Positions 14,526-25,841 of a stretch of 64,000 nucleotides of DNA are shown in pieces. Both the position numbers and the translations under genes were made by a program. Numbering within the stretch: position 1 is the first letter of the stretch; every line of letters starts with the position of its first letter. The stretch is from Lumbricus rubellus. Its lineage: Eukaryota; Annelida; Clitellata; Crassiclitellata; Lumbricidae. Under the pieces are notes generated by a model. It was not told where the DNA came from and searched no databases. It saw nothing but the letters and a program-made list of their open reading frames with translations. Location of the stretch: the NCBI GenBank assembly GCA_945859605.1, contig OX243814.1:16543620-16607619 (forward strand), given 5' to 3'.

Positions 14526-17500
14526 TTACTTTTTTACGCCAGACATCGAATTTGAAAAAGTAAGGCTAGTATTGGTCAAACTGTGCGGGCACTCAATTTT
14601 TAAGGCTGTATTGGTCAAATGGACGAAACTGAAGGCTATATTGGTCAAATGGGCGAAGGTCAAGGCTGTACTGGTCAAATGGGCGAAGGTCAAGGCTGTA
14701 CTGGTCAAATGAGTCAGCCGCCTTATTGGGCCTCTACTGGCAGTGTATATTATATAAAGGATGGGTCCAAGAACGGAGCCTTGAGGCAAGCCAATTTGAG
14801 CAGGGACCCATGAGGACTTAGTGGATCCATAAGCTACCATGAAGGAGCGGCCCTGCAAAAAGGAAGCAAGCCAATCAAGTGCGTTACCAGAGAGTCCGAA
14901 GGAAATCGATAAACGCTGCAAGAGGGTGTCATGATCCACTGTGTCAAATGCAGAGCTTACATCAAACAATGAGAGGAGAGTAACCTGGGACCTATCGATA
15001 GCACCGTAGATATCAGATAAAAGGCGGACAAGTAGAGTTTCTGTGGAATGGCCCTTGCGAAAGCCTGATTGTAGGCCTATATTGATTTTTTTGGGCTTGT
15101 AAGCGGTATCACAACAAACCTGTTTCAGTGTTGCTCTCATTGGCTTCCACATGATGCCATAGACAATAGGATTAATGCAGGAATTGAGATCGGCGAGAAT
15201 ACTCAGCGGCTGTATCAACGTCATTGCAGCATTCCTGTTCGGTCCCCAAAACAAATACATGAAACCGATTTGAAGCGGCACCGAACTGACGAAGAATACG
15301 GCCACAATGACTGTACACATTCTAGCCACCTTGCGAGCAGCTGTGTTGTCTGGACTCTGCAACCCTGATGGTGTTACCTAAAATATACAAGTTTCTTATT
15401 ATGATTGACCAGGTAAATTAGGTTGCTTACTACTTAGTATACATATAGTCCTTCTCTTTCAGATCCGCGCATCTGGCAACGTCCTTTTTATTAATTAATT
15501 CATTCATACATATGTACACTGTGAGCCATAAAAAACCGTGCCACTTTATTTTTAGCTATATCTCTGTCATTTCTTTATCGATTTTTACACTTTTTGCATT
15601 ATTTTAAACAAGAATCAATACTCTAAAGGGCAGAAATAAACATTATCGATTTCATCCTACATGTATGTTAAACTTGTCTTGCGAAACTGAAGACCCTAAA
15701 AAAACACGTGTGAATCGATCAATGCTGCATTTTTACTACTTAAATGCAAACAATTCTTCAGTGCCTTTATTTGTTTAAAGTTTGTGTTCAAAATTACTTC
15801 CTTTTTCACGTACACATTTTGCCAAGCGACGTCGCCACTGATCAATTGCAGTGTCAATACGATGTTGTTCCAGATCGTTCCAGACGGATACGAGACACTG
15901 CCGAAGTTCATCAGTGTTCTGGATGCGCTTTTGTACACGCGCTGTTCTATAATGGACCAGATGGAATAATCGACTGGATTTAGGTCAGGCGAATTGGGTG
16001 GCCATATCTCTGGCCTTATGAAGTATGGTGCATTGCGAGACAGATACTCAATTGTTTCACGAGCCCGATGCGCCGGAGCTGAATCTTGTTCGAAAATGAC
16101 GCGACGATTTTGGCCGACCACTTCCCGCAGCGCGTTCAACTGAACCGGTAGTTCTCAACTTTCGCAGAAAGTCATCTAATGTTCTTCGTTTCCAATTCTT
16201 GTTCGGAAACTCCTTAATTATTCGTCTAGAAGAATAATTTTTGCATTCCCGCAGATTTTTTATTAAAATTTTATCCTCAAAGCTCAACATTTTAAAATTT
16301 TAACTCAAATTTTCAACCATCAACTTTATTTACATTATGCTGCGAAACGGATATGACGTCATCGCGCAAGTAAATAAGTAATTCGTAGAGATTTAATTTT
16401 TCTTTCAAACGACACAAAACTATAGAAATTGTTAAAATACCGACCGAGATATAGCTAAAAATAAAGTGGCACGGTTTTTTATGGCTCACAGTGTACATTC
16501 ATTCATTCAGGTAATACACAATTTATTTGACAGGGCGGCGATAAGCGGTTCGCGAGCGCTGACCGTGTCTGATGGAGGAGCTTTGTGACCTGGATTATTT
16601 GGTCATCATCTTATACTTAACGCATTATTGCTTTATATAATTATTCTGAAATTTGAGTAGTTTTGGTGACGCTCTGGCCAGATTGTTGTGAGCTGTTTAT
16701 AATTTGCATGCAGACTTCTTTTAGCACTGAATGCCTAAAATGAGTTTCATTTGTAGTGTTGGCTGGAGTAGACAGTAACACCCAAATGCAAGAACAATTC
16801 AGGTAGGCCTAATGGTCGAAAATTAAACAGATATGGGAAACGCCATGGGACGTCTTGCTGAATGCTGAAAGTATGTAAAAACAAGTAAGATTGGCAAAGT
16901 GTTAAGTAAAGGTAAGAGAACTATCTAGGGCTTTCTAGGCTGACACCTGGGTCGTGGACACTGAACAAAAAGCTGAAGTGAGGAGACCATTCTGCTGCGG
17001 AGTGTCACATTAAATCAACTGGGTTCAAGACATCTAAAGAATGCAACAAAGACTAGACTGAATTTGGTTACTGGCCTTTTTCTTGGCGAAGTACATCTTG
17101 TACCATATCCCGAAGTACGATGTCAACGTCACAGCCAGAGGGACGAAAAACAAAATGACCATTGTAGTGAGTGTGTATATTGACGCAGCAAGATTGTTTT
17201 CTCCAGATGGTGTGCAGCGCTGCAGTGCAGGACTATAAAGAATGACGTCGGTCCACATGAATATTGGCACACTGGTTGAGATGACAACCAAACAGACGAT
17301 GGCAATCAGTAGAGCGGCTGTACGTGGCGAAAAGTAACTCATCATGCCAGGCTGACTCAGTCCAAGATATCTATAAAAAAACACACACAACAGTAGAGCG
17401 TTGTCAGCGCGTCCTTAAATCTAAGTCAAAGGTTCAGGTATCAACTCGGAAGTTTCTGAACAGAAGCAAACAGTATGGGATTTCAGTTAGACTGTCAAAT

Positions 17501-18653
17501 TGCTGTTATCAGCCGCCTGTTTTGACAAATCTTGGCTTTCATCCATTTTCAGAGTTTCAACATTCAGTCTGAGGTCTACTTTCACACGTGAATCACATCA
17601 CCAGTTAACAATTTCAAGTCTTGCATGGAAGACGACTGCGTTGTATTCTAGACAGAACACGCATCAACTTTCACCTTGGTACTCGGGCTTTTGATTTTGA
17701 GGAGTCACGCGATAGTAACAGGTCATTGTTAAGCTTGCTGGTTATCGTGACATAGCCTAATTACAATATGCACAAAAATATATACTGTCAAGTGTTGTCG
17801 CCGAGAGTCTTCATGAACAATAATCACGTCTGTATAGCAGGACACTAACAGGCAAACTTGGATGAAGCAATACAACACAGTAGGCTATCTATTTTGTTTA
17901 GCGATTTGAAATTATTTCCTAATGCATTCGTGGAAGAAGGGAACGAAGGAGAGACAAGGACAGGGGGGTAGAGATGGAGGTGGAAACAGACTGACTGAAG
18001 TATTGAATATTATTTTATTTTTTGCATAATTGCAATTAATCCATAATGCGTTAAACACGAAGAGAATGAGGGAGATATAAGAAACTGATAAGAGGAATGG
18101 AAGAGCGAGAGAACGAGACTGTCTGAGGTACTGAGTATTGCCTTAATAATTAGTGGTTGCCAGACCTGTCAATACTGATGACCGAAAGCATGATGACGGA
18201 CGCCTTTGATGCACTAGACGACCAAAATTTATTCACTTTACAGAAGAAGCTTCCATAGGACCAGCTGGGTTCGATGGCTGCCATAGCTGACGTCCAAACA
18301 CCAGTCAACATCAGACCAAAGTCCGATATTGCCAGACAGCAGATGAACATCCGTGTCACCAGAGTCTGACCTTTCTTGCCCTTGCCGTGACCGATGACTC
18401 CAGCTGTGATAACTAACAGGTTGCCGATGACTCCAACCACAAATATCGTCCAGAACGCAGCTGCCCTGGCATAGTTCACTGTCCAAAGAGGAGTCGACTG
18501 TAATTGGGGCGACGTGCGGTTTGCTTCTTGCGACTTCCAGAAGGTCGAGTTTAGGTCAGCTGTGGTATTCATGCTGCGTTCTGAATTCATGCTTTGATTC
18601 AGCTCAGCTATGTTATGGATGCAAAGAAAATACCATACAGGTAATCCAACCAT
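14526..18653 (-). CDS. Rhodopsin-like GPCR, unit A (three exons, chimeric 3' end)
   Basis: Class A orphan GPCR. Exon 1: 18,166-18,590 (ATG at 18,590; an in-frame ATG at 18,653 adds 21 residues here only) with N-glycosylation sites (NTT, NST, NRT), TM1 with GN, TM2 with LAISD, TM3 and SFFCK. Exon 2: 17,076-17,370, TM4, RCTPSG loop and TM5 (FFVPL). Exon 3 from 15,377: TM6 (VAVFFVSSVPLQ, no CWxP) and TM7 with NPIVY. The DRY motif is split by intron 1 (GACAG|GT ... AG|ATAT, phase 2). Intron 2 is best read as GC-AG (AAAAAG|GCCAGT ... TTTAG|GT). Instead of stopping after KQVC, the frame runs on through the retroelement fragment and minisatellite to 14,526 (about 523 residues). Intron 2 holds a mariner element. 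Confidence 0.82.
14564..14712 (+). repeat. 30-bp minisatellite
   Basis: About five tandem copies of a 30-bp unit with the core AAGGCTGTAYTGGTCAAATG. It lies between the Polinton's right end and the retrotransposon fragment. The reverse strand codes for a run of (LTSTALTFAH)-like repeats that extends the chimeric GPCR-RT reading frame. Confidence 0.85.
14740..15095 (-). mobile_element. L2/CR1-type non-LTR reverse transcriptase fragment
   Basis: Reverse translation gives typical RT blocks: GLQSGFRKGHSTETLL, LLSLFDVSSAFDTVDHDTLL (motif A region), GNALDWLASFLQGR and GLPQGSVLGPILYIIYT (motif B region). The YxDD box is missing, so only about 115 residues remain. The fragment begins directly at the end of GPCR exon 3 of unit A, at the sequence TAGGCCTA, and its frame fuses to the receptor C-terminus. 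Confidence 0.85.
15517..16493 (-). mobile_element. Tc1/mariner-type element with internal deletion
   Basis: 977 bp, flanked by TA. Its inverted repeats are near-perfect for about 48 bp (CACTGTGAGCCATAAAAAAC at each end). Minus-strand transposase remains: an N-terminal HTH part (about 16,290-16,140, SFEDKILIKNLRE... GSGRPKS) and a C-terminal catalytic part (16,139-15,700) with IFEQDSAPAHRA and PPNSPDLNPVDYSIW. The middle, including the first catalytic Asp region, is deleted and the frames do not join. It sits in intron 2 of GPCR A, inside a (CATT)n tract; units B and C show the empty site. Confidence 0.9.
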
Positions 18654-19318
18654 CGCCAGTCCTTTGCAACGAGTATTGTTAGATTTACACAGATCTTGAA
18701 TGACTCACCGATTGCCGACTGTAAACGTATAGGCTTAGGCGTGCTTAGCTTTTGCTCGTTGGTATCTGGTATCCAGCTTTTGTCAAGTGGTAAAACGTAG
18801 CCTACTGTGTAAGCTGGAAATCGAACACAGTCCTTCCAGATTCTTATAACTTATAATTTTATGCAATACACCTGAATTGCGTGTCTTAAGGGTCTGTCAG
18901 AGACGGTGTGTACTGTGTAGACCCAACTCAGCTGCTTTTCCTTGTAAGCCGAGAATCGAACAAAGCTCCTCCAGTCTCTTATAACTTATGATATTATGCA
19001 ATGCGGTATGCATGCACATGCATTGCGCGATGGTCAGAGACGCTGTGCAGACCGCACTCAGCTGTCAGTCACATAGGAGAAGGTGTGTCTTAGTGCTCGA
19101 GAAACAATAATGTGCTCTTCGGTAAATGCGGCACGATACATTTACATCAAACTTACAAACTAACCACAAGATATAGGCTACCTCAAAGTTGGTGAAGTGA
19201 AAGAACACAATGACTGTTGGGCATCCTGTTCCGTTTAAACACCAACATTTAGGCTACTCCAAAAAGTGTTAATATTAATACTTTGTCATGGTGTCCAAGG
19301 GTCACGTGACCTCCTGAC

Positions 19319-19663
19319 CAAGGCCGTAGCCAGAATTTTACTTGGGGTGTTGGTTCTTCGGGTGCCGAAAAGTTCTTTTCCTCGGCCCAAAAAAGTTGAC
19401 CTTTTTTTTAGTCGTCCGGCCGAAATCTCGGAAAACCATACTATTTTCTAGGCCAAAAAAGAGGATGACCTTTTTTTAGTCATTCGATCGAAGTTTTGTT
19501 GCTTTCATTTCTGGCGGTGTTTTCATGGGTTTATTTAATGGTTTTTACATCATGTACTACTGCTAGTACATGTAGGCTAAATGCGTTTTAGTTTTATTTT
19601 TTAAATTTTTAATCTGGGGGGGGGGGGGTGTTCAAACACCCAAACACCCTAGCTACGGCCTTG
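19319..19663 (+). mobile_element. Short hAT-like element (A copy), shared by units A, B and C
   Basis: 345 bp with ends CAAGGCCGTAGCCAGAATTT and ...CTAGCTACGGCCTTG, an inverted repeat of about 12 bp. Flanks CTCCTGAC and CCTCTGAC look like an 8-bp target duplication with one difference. Contains a G run near 19,616. No coding capacity. Confidence 0.75.
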
Positions 19664-20114
19664 CCTCTGACCTATACTGCGGGCACCCATGAATCTATAG
19701 TATTATAGGTATATGCAACAAAATAATTATTATTAATCATTGTGATTCAACGTTGGGACTTGGAAGGAAACTATACTGAAATAGGCCTACGTCAAATCTT
19801 GGTTCTTTTGTTTTGAGCCTCTAATTTGCTACTAACCACGGTGAAACATCCATGGGGGTTTACCATCAACACTGGCCACAATAGCTTGTGTAGGCCTACT
19901 ACTACTACATCCTCCGCGGATGCCGACTTTCTTTTAGCTAGTTACATTACCGTATTTACGGAAATAGCGCACAATAACTGTAGAAACAACGGGCGGTGAT
20001 CTCATTAGTCGTTGTATAAGCTTATAAAAAATATTTCAGGCCAGTGATGTTCGAAACCCGAGTAACATTCTCTTTCGCTTCACCCTCCACTCTGTCTCTG
20101 TCTGTCTGTCTGTC

Positions 20115-20115
<1 letters not shown>

Positions 20116-20202
<87 letters not shown>
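20116..20202 (+). repeat. (GT)n microsatellite
   Basis: About 43 GT repeats following a (TCTG)n stretch. Orthologous simple repeats stand at the same spacer position in unit B (GT), C (CT) and D (CT). Confidence 0.97.
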
Positions 20203-20203
<1 letters not shown>

Positions 20204-20638
20204 TAAGTAATATCATAATAAAATAGTAATACTCATAATATAATAGTAATAGCCTATTAGGTAATAGTAAAGTAATATCAAGCAATCGATGATTTTTTTA
20301 ATCAGCTCTAAGCTCTACATGCCGAGAGAGGGGTAGCTATCGGTGACGATTTCTATGGTGCAATAACAAAATCGTTACAAGGTCGTTACAGAACGATGTG
20401 TGTATATCCTCATCGTTTTCCTTGGTCCTTTCAGTGCAATACACAATTTACATGTATTTAGTAATAGTATCACCTATGCCGTGGTAGTTTATGATTATGT
20501 TTCTGAATTTTTCTCTGATATTTGGGACGGACTAGGCCTATAACGTTGTGTAATTAAATGGCGTCTATAGAGTCTGGCCCCTCTACCGGTAAAGGCTTGA
20601 AGTGTTGAGTTTACATAACAAATGATTGAGGTTTCTAT

Positions 20639-21442
20639 CATAGCTCGAGGGTACGCGTACCCGAAAATAGAATACGTTAAAATACGTACGTACGTACCTT
20701 TCAAAAAATAGAATACGCGTATGGTACGTACGTACAAGAAAATTTTATTCATGGTTTACTCGGCGACCCATAGCCTACGTATAATCTGACGTCAACTGTA
20801 GGACTATGCGTCATCGAAACCGGTACTTACGGTAGCGTAGCTGTAAATTTAATTCGATAAATTCTTCGGTTATAGGCTAATTAATTTAATGAAAATTGTA
20901 CTGTCTTTCTGATGCGAGCTAAGTACACGTCACTGGTTTGCAAACTGCTGTAACTCGAAAGTTGCAGTAGGCCTGTGTCTTATAGTATTTGCATCAGTCA
21001 GCGATTCAGAGATGCCCAGATAACATGGGAGACCAATAGGCCTATACGTACGTAAAAGTTTTGAAAAATGCCAAAAACAATTATTTTATTGAATGCAAGT
21101 TTTTCGACAAACAATTCTGGGTTGGATCAGGCAATCGCATAAGAACACACCTTTGAAGTGCTACAGCAGAACTGAGCCGACTGACGGACATTAGTGCATT
21201 AAGTGCAATGTAGCCTATGCTGGATAAACAATTAAACATAGACCTATAAAATAGCATTGCAGCAATTTACTACACCGTATACTGGGTTGTGATTGTTTTC
21301 TTAAATTAAATTGAACATTCTATGATTTTTATAATGAGCAATGACATGGTTAACGTATTTTATTTATTGTTTAAAATAGGGTACGTTAAAATACGTACCT
21401 TTCAAAAAATAGAATACGTATGGTACGTACCCTCGAGCTTTG
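20639..21442. mobile_element. hAT-like non-autonomous element
   Basis: 804 bp between two copies of GTTTCTAT (20,631-20,638 and 21,443-21,450). Ends are CATAGCTCGAGGGTACG and, inverted, CAAAGCTCGAGGGTACG. Subterminal blocks such as AATACGTTAAAATACGTAC and CTTTCAAAAAATAGAATACG occur near both ends. Unit B has the uninterrupted site near 36,265. No transposase seen. Confidence 0.8.
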
Positions 21443-22048
21443 GTTTCTATAAAGAAAATCGACGAATAAATGTTGTTTAAGCCAAAGACAATTTAATCTG
21501 TAGGTTAAATCATATTTAATATGTATTAAAACTTCTATAACCAAATATATGACATTTCACTCACTTGTATTAATGGCTAATAATTGTGCACAGTGGTCAT
21601 GACAATTAGGCCTAGGCTAATTACTGGTCTTTCGTCATCTTTCTGTAGTCTCAACTTGTTTTTTCTCTCTCGGGAACGCACGCACTTCGAGCGCTTCTGA
21701 AAGTCACTAGATAAATCATCAGCTACAATATAATACAACACCGAAAAGTAATTCATTATCCTTCTTGTCGTGGGGTGGCACATCGCTGTACTTCAAGGAA
21801 ACTCTCAAGTGACGGATAAATAAACATTTACACGGTTCTTATATCTTTGAGTTGTCTGTTGTAGAGTCGTATTAAAGTTGTTTATGATTAAATTATTTTA
21901 TTCCCATGTGTCAGTGTATCTGTGTATAAGATTATTCGCAAAACAGTGCATTGGCTTAGCGTATTTGTTAATGATAGGCTCCTGACAATGGACATGCAGT
22001 GTGTAACTCGGGACAAACTGGGACTATGTACACTGTTGTACACAACTA

Positions 22049-22670
22049 CAGGGTGGTCCAAAATAAACCGCACATTGACAGTTTTCTTGATATAATGTAT
22101 AACAATTCAATGTTTAATGCCATTTTTCTTGCGTATGATGAAAGAATTTCCAAATAAGACATGGAAACGTCGTACTATCGATGACCTCATTAAAAAAATG
22201 TGATACCGAAGGTACCACAGCTAGGAAGCCGGGTAGCGGACGTCCGAAATCAGCTCGAACAGATGCAAATATCAAGTTGGTAAGCGACCTTATCTGTAGC
22301 CAGGAAGACAAACCGCTAAGCCATAAGAGCCCACGGAAGATCGCACGTGAAACCGGCATTTCACGTTCAACTGTTAAACATATTGTAAAGAAAGATCTCG
22401 GACTTAACCAGTACAGGCGCAAAGTTAGACAGCAGTTGAACAGCGATTGCGTTTCATTGACCGCGCAATTGATCAATGGCGTCGTCGGCTTCAATGCGTG
22501 TTCGAGCAGCAAGGAGAACACATTGAACATTTTATGTAACGAAATCCATCCATGTAATGTTACAGTAAAAATAATTGCTGTGTTTTTGTGAATTTTCACG
22601 GTTATATTTGATTTGGTCTGAATAAAGTACTATCAATTTATCATTGTGCGGTTTATTTTGGACCACCCTT
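22049..22670 (+). mobile_element. Tc1/mariner-type element, deleted transposase
   Basis: 622 bp flanked by TA, inverted ends CAGGGTGGTCCAAAATAAAC and AAGGGTGGTCCAAAATAAAC. A plus-strand frame keeps only the DNA-binding half of a transposase: GSGRPKSARTDAN, then the HTH ISRSTVKHIVKKDLGL. The catalytic DDE domain is missing. Unit B (near 37,005) and unit C show the empty site. Confidence 0.88.
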
Positions 22671-23154
22671 TATATAGGTCGCTTCTGTTTTCTAATCATG
22701 TATGACACGAATCAAAAGTAAAACACTAGAAATATTATTGTATAAATGAAGTCTGTTCTAATAATTCTACGGCTATTCAATTCCGAGCTTCTGTTGGCTT
22801 GATGAAGTCTACGCGACACTGGTTATGTACGACGCTTGAGTTTTCATGTTGTTTGCGTAAGTCTTGCGTCCAAATACCGGGTGACAGAAAATCTGTAAAA
22901 ACGAAAAGAAATATAATGAAGCTTTGTGGTTATTGGTAGGCTTGGAACTTTATCACAATGACGCTAAAATTGAAAATACAGTGTCATAATGACATGTCGA
23001 CTGATCAGCACAAACACATATATAGTCTACACATAAAAAATTATAGGCCTAAGATGATGTAATAATTATGCACGATGAAATTTATATAGAGTAACTGACG
23101 CACTATAAGAAATCTCCGAATGACTATTTTACATCTAAGCCATGCAATTCATAA

Positions 23155-23662
23155 TGTAAGCTAATTTAATCAGTGCACGACGATTGTCGTACAGCGACGC
23201 AGGTAGGCCAACTGCAAAATGGCGCGCGGCGTCTGGACAGGTGATTGTCTGGACAGCGCGTGATGTCTAGACGAGCGTACGTTGAGTGTACAAGGAGGGA
23301 GTGGAAGTGAAGAAGGAGTGTTGTGTGTTGAGAGCCGTTGAGATAGGCTGTAATAGTTGTTGTTGAGTTGCGATAGAGTAGACTGATGAAGGTAGTAGTC
23401 GTGTAGTTGTTATGATAACGCAAGTGTAGTCATTGTTGTGTTGTTGCTGATCGTTTTACTTTACATCGGATTTTGGAGTATAATAAGAAGACTTAAACAC
23501 GTCGTCGTTGTTGGTTACAAAACAGTGAAAGTCTGTAGATTCTTTACCTAGCCATTTAGCTAATGAAACAGTTATCTAGGGATAGGCCTATGCTACCACG
23601 AACTTATACGAAGAAGCTTCCGAAGAGACTGATAGGAGGAGGTGATCACAAGGAGGTTATCA
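23155..23662 (+). repeat. 5' LTR
   Basis: 508 bp, begins TGTAAGCTAATTTAATC and ends GGAGGTTATCA. Only a few differences from the 3' LTR (for example GTACAGCG versus GTTCAGCG, ACTGCAAAATGG versus ACTGCAAATTGG). A TATA-like GAGTATAATAAGA lies about two-thirds along. It contains the octamer TAGGCCTA. A short TTTGGTGTCGTTGCGG follows directly, the likely primer-binding region. Confidence 0.95.
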
Positions 23663-23682
23663 GATTTGGTGTCGTTGCGGTG
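23663..23682 (+). promoter_or_regulatory. Probable primer-binding site
   Basis: GATTTGGTGTCGTTGCGGTG follows the 5' LTR directly; the TGG start a few bases in fits a tRNA 3'-CCA match. I cannot name the tRNA without a search. Confidence 0.5.
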
Positions 23683-24005
23683 AGATAACGATCCAAGTTG
23701 CAGGAGAACGATCCTAGTTACGAACGGCGGGTCTACGTGCCAAGTTACGAACGGAGGGATTCTATCCAATCAACAGACGTTGTGGAGGAACGGACGCTGT
23801 GAATTTATCGAGGAGCCGAGCACACGGGAGAAGCAACGATACATCGAGCATCCGTACGTCAGTGAGAAACGACAACACAACGACTACAAGGTAGAAAAAC
23901 TTGCTTGTCTATTGAAGTGTGCATAAAGAATTGAAGTCAGTCAATTGCAAACATTTGAAGAGTAGCCTACTATTTTATCGAGCATCTGTAAAGTAAAGAA
24001 GTAAG

Positions 24006-25655
24006 ATGGAGAAACTTACAGAGCAAAAGCAAGCAGCTATTAAAAAGATGTCTTCGGAGAGACTAGTAAAATTATTAATTGAAGCAGATCTAGACGCAGA
24101 AGAAGTTGAACAGATGTCGAGGGAACATTTGATGAGAACTTTGGCTGAGATTTGGGCAAAGGAAGATGTTGAAGAAGAAGGTGCTGTTGGAGGCGCTAAA
24201 GAAAAGCCGGTTGAGAAACCACAGGCACCGATGTCTATAGAGGCGTTGCTACAATTCATGATGATGAGTAGACAAGAGGAAAAGGAGAAAGAAGAGCGAC
24301 GAAGGCAAGAAGAGAAAGAAAAAGAGGAGCAACGCAGACAAGAGGAGAGAGAACGAGCAGAAAGAGCAGAGAAGATTAGGCAACAAGAGATTGACATGCA
24401 GAGGCAACAATTCCAGCTGCAGTTAGAACAAATGAAAATAGATCGTGACGAAGCAGAACGACGAAGGATGGAATTAATGATAGAATATGACAGAGCAAGA
24501 AGAAGCGATGAAGAAATACGAAAACAGCAGATCGAAGACAAAAGGGCTCGTGAGGAGGAAAAGGAGAAGATGCGTTTACAAGAACTGCAAAGAGCCGAAG
24601 AGATTCGACAGGAAGAATTCCAAGCCGAAAAAGACAATTTGGAAAAAGCAGAAAGAGAAAGAGAAGAACAGATGCAATTAGAACAAAAGAAACTTGCTAT
24701 TAAGGAAGCTCAACTCCATGAGATGGCTATTGAAAAAGAAGAACGCAGAAAGCAGTTAGAGCTGTTGCAGCAGAAGATTGAACAAGAAGAACTGCGTAGG
24801 ATAGAAGATCAAAATAGACTGAGGAAGAAAGACGAAGACGATAGAAGAATCCGTGAGGAATCAGAACAAAATAGGCTTAGAGAAAGTGAGACAATGGTGT
24901 CAAAGATTAAGAAGATAGGTGATGCAATGAAACATGTGTTACCGAAGATGCCGTATGATATGATGGAAGTGCCATTATATTTTGAAACAGTTGAAAATGC
25001 ATTCAATAGCTTCGCTGTGGAAAAGCAGTACTGGGTGAAATTGTTGTTGCCATTGATGACCCCGAGAGCGCGAACGGTATTGAATCGATTGTCATTTGAG
25101 AATTTAGATAAATACGATGCAGTGAAAGAGCACTTGTTGAAGGAATTCAAGTTAACAGCTCGTGAGTACAGGTCAAGGTTTGCAGATGCCAAGAAGACAG
25201 CCGAAGAAACCTATACGATGTTCACGGCTAGGCTGAAGAACCTGTTGAATTATTATGTCCGAAGTAGACGAGTGGACAAAGACTACGAGAAGCTGTTTGA
25301 TTTGTTAGTGGCGGATAAGCTGAAAGAATGTTTACCACCAGGTCCACTGCAGTTTGTCTTAGCAAAAGAGGGCACAGAATGCTTGGAAGCTAGTAATGTT
25401 GCAGACCTCGCAGACATACATGTAAACAATCGGATTGGTGTGATGTTCCAAGACAAACCGAAATTTGAAGCATGGGGAAATAGCTCAAAGCCATTCAAGT
25501 GGAACAAGGATAGCAAGGACACCGGAAGCCAAGCCAAGAGTAATGATGCAAAGAAAGATAATTATTCTGGAAAGCAGTATTGGCAAGATAAGAAAGAGTC
25601 AACGTGGGACAGACAAGCCTACCATCGAACTCCGCCGCTGGGACGCCCAACATAA
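24006..25655 (+). CDS. gag: Gag of the Gmr1-like retrotransposon (SCAN-like capsid)
   Basis: 549 residues from the ATG at 24,006. Short N-terminal helices (SSERLVKLLIEADLDAEEVEQ) precede a long charged coiled coil (about residues 85-310, extremely rich in Glu, Arg, Lys and Gln). A SCAN/capsid-like domain follows at about 315-470 (YWVKLLLPLMTPRARTVL, LLKEFKLTAREYRSRF, LFDLLVADKLKECLPPGP). The TAA at 25,653 is in frame with what follows: the zinc knuckle CHNCHSDKHLIKYC (25,725-25,766) and pol. The stop may therefore be a read-through site or a mutation inside one Gag-Pol reading frame. Confidence 0.87.
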   Translation: MEKLTEQKQAAIKKMSSERLVKLLIEADLDAEEVEQMSREHLMRTLAEIWAKEDVEEEGAVGGAKEKPVEKPQAPMSIEALLQFMMMSRQEEKEKEERRRQEEKEKEEQRRQEERERAERAEKIRQQEIDMQRQQFQLQLEQMKIDRDEAERRRMELMIEYDRARRSDEEIRKQQIEDKRAREEEKEKMRLQELQRAEEIRQEEFQAEKDNLEKAEREREEQMQLEQKKLAIKEAQLHEMAIEKEERRKQLELLQQKIEQEELRRIEDQNRLRKKDEDDRRIREESEQNRLRESETMVSKIKKIGDAMKHVLPKMPYDMMEVPLYFETVENAFNSFAVEKQYWVKLLLPLMTPRARTVLNRLSFENLDKYDAVKEHLLKEFKLTAREYRSRFADAKKTAEETYTMFTARLKNLLNYYVRSRRVDKDYEKLFDLLVADKLKECLPPGPLQFVLAKEGTECLEASNVADLADIHVNNRIGVMFQDKPKFEAWGNSSKPFKWNKDSKDTGSQAKSNDAKKDNYSGKQYWQDKKESTWDRQAYHRTPPLGRPT

Positions 25656-25841
25656 AGTAATGCATCATACACGCCGTACAACAAGTGGGAGAACAATGAG
25701 CAAAGAAGTTTTATAAAGAAACGTTGCCACAACTGTCATTCTGACAAACACCTAATAAAATATTGCCAAGCACCAGGAGCGGCAAATCTGAGGAAGAACT
25801 TTAGCAGAAGTGCAGAAAATCTTCGAGTAAACCAGATACAA

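Larger units (their letters stand above)
1..14540. mobile_element. Polinton/Maverick (adintovirus-like) element
   Basis: The block combines a retroviral-type integrase, protein-primed PolB, adenovirus-like protease, FtsK/HerA-type packaging ATPase and a double-jelly-roll capsid protein, the defining Polinton/adintovirus set. It is bounded by inverted repeats seen at 1-187 and 14,171-14,287. Gene order is integrase and PLA2 (minus), virion block (plus), then fibres, protease, zinc protein and PolB (minus). The window starts inside the left repeat, so the true left end is not visible. The right edge is uncertain: an orphan SAP-like ORF lies outside the recognised repeat up to 14,488, and a host minisatellite starts near 14,560. 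At least three lesions suggest an integrated, decaying or partly mis-sequenced copy. Confidence 0.93.

Noticed and set aside
23166..23423. Conserved 85-codon minus-strand frame present twice
   Set aside because: It lies wholly in the LTRs, so its repetition reflects LTR identity and not coding constraint.
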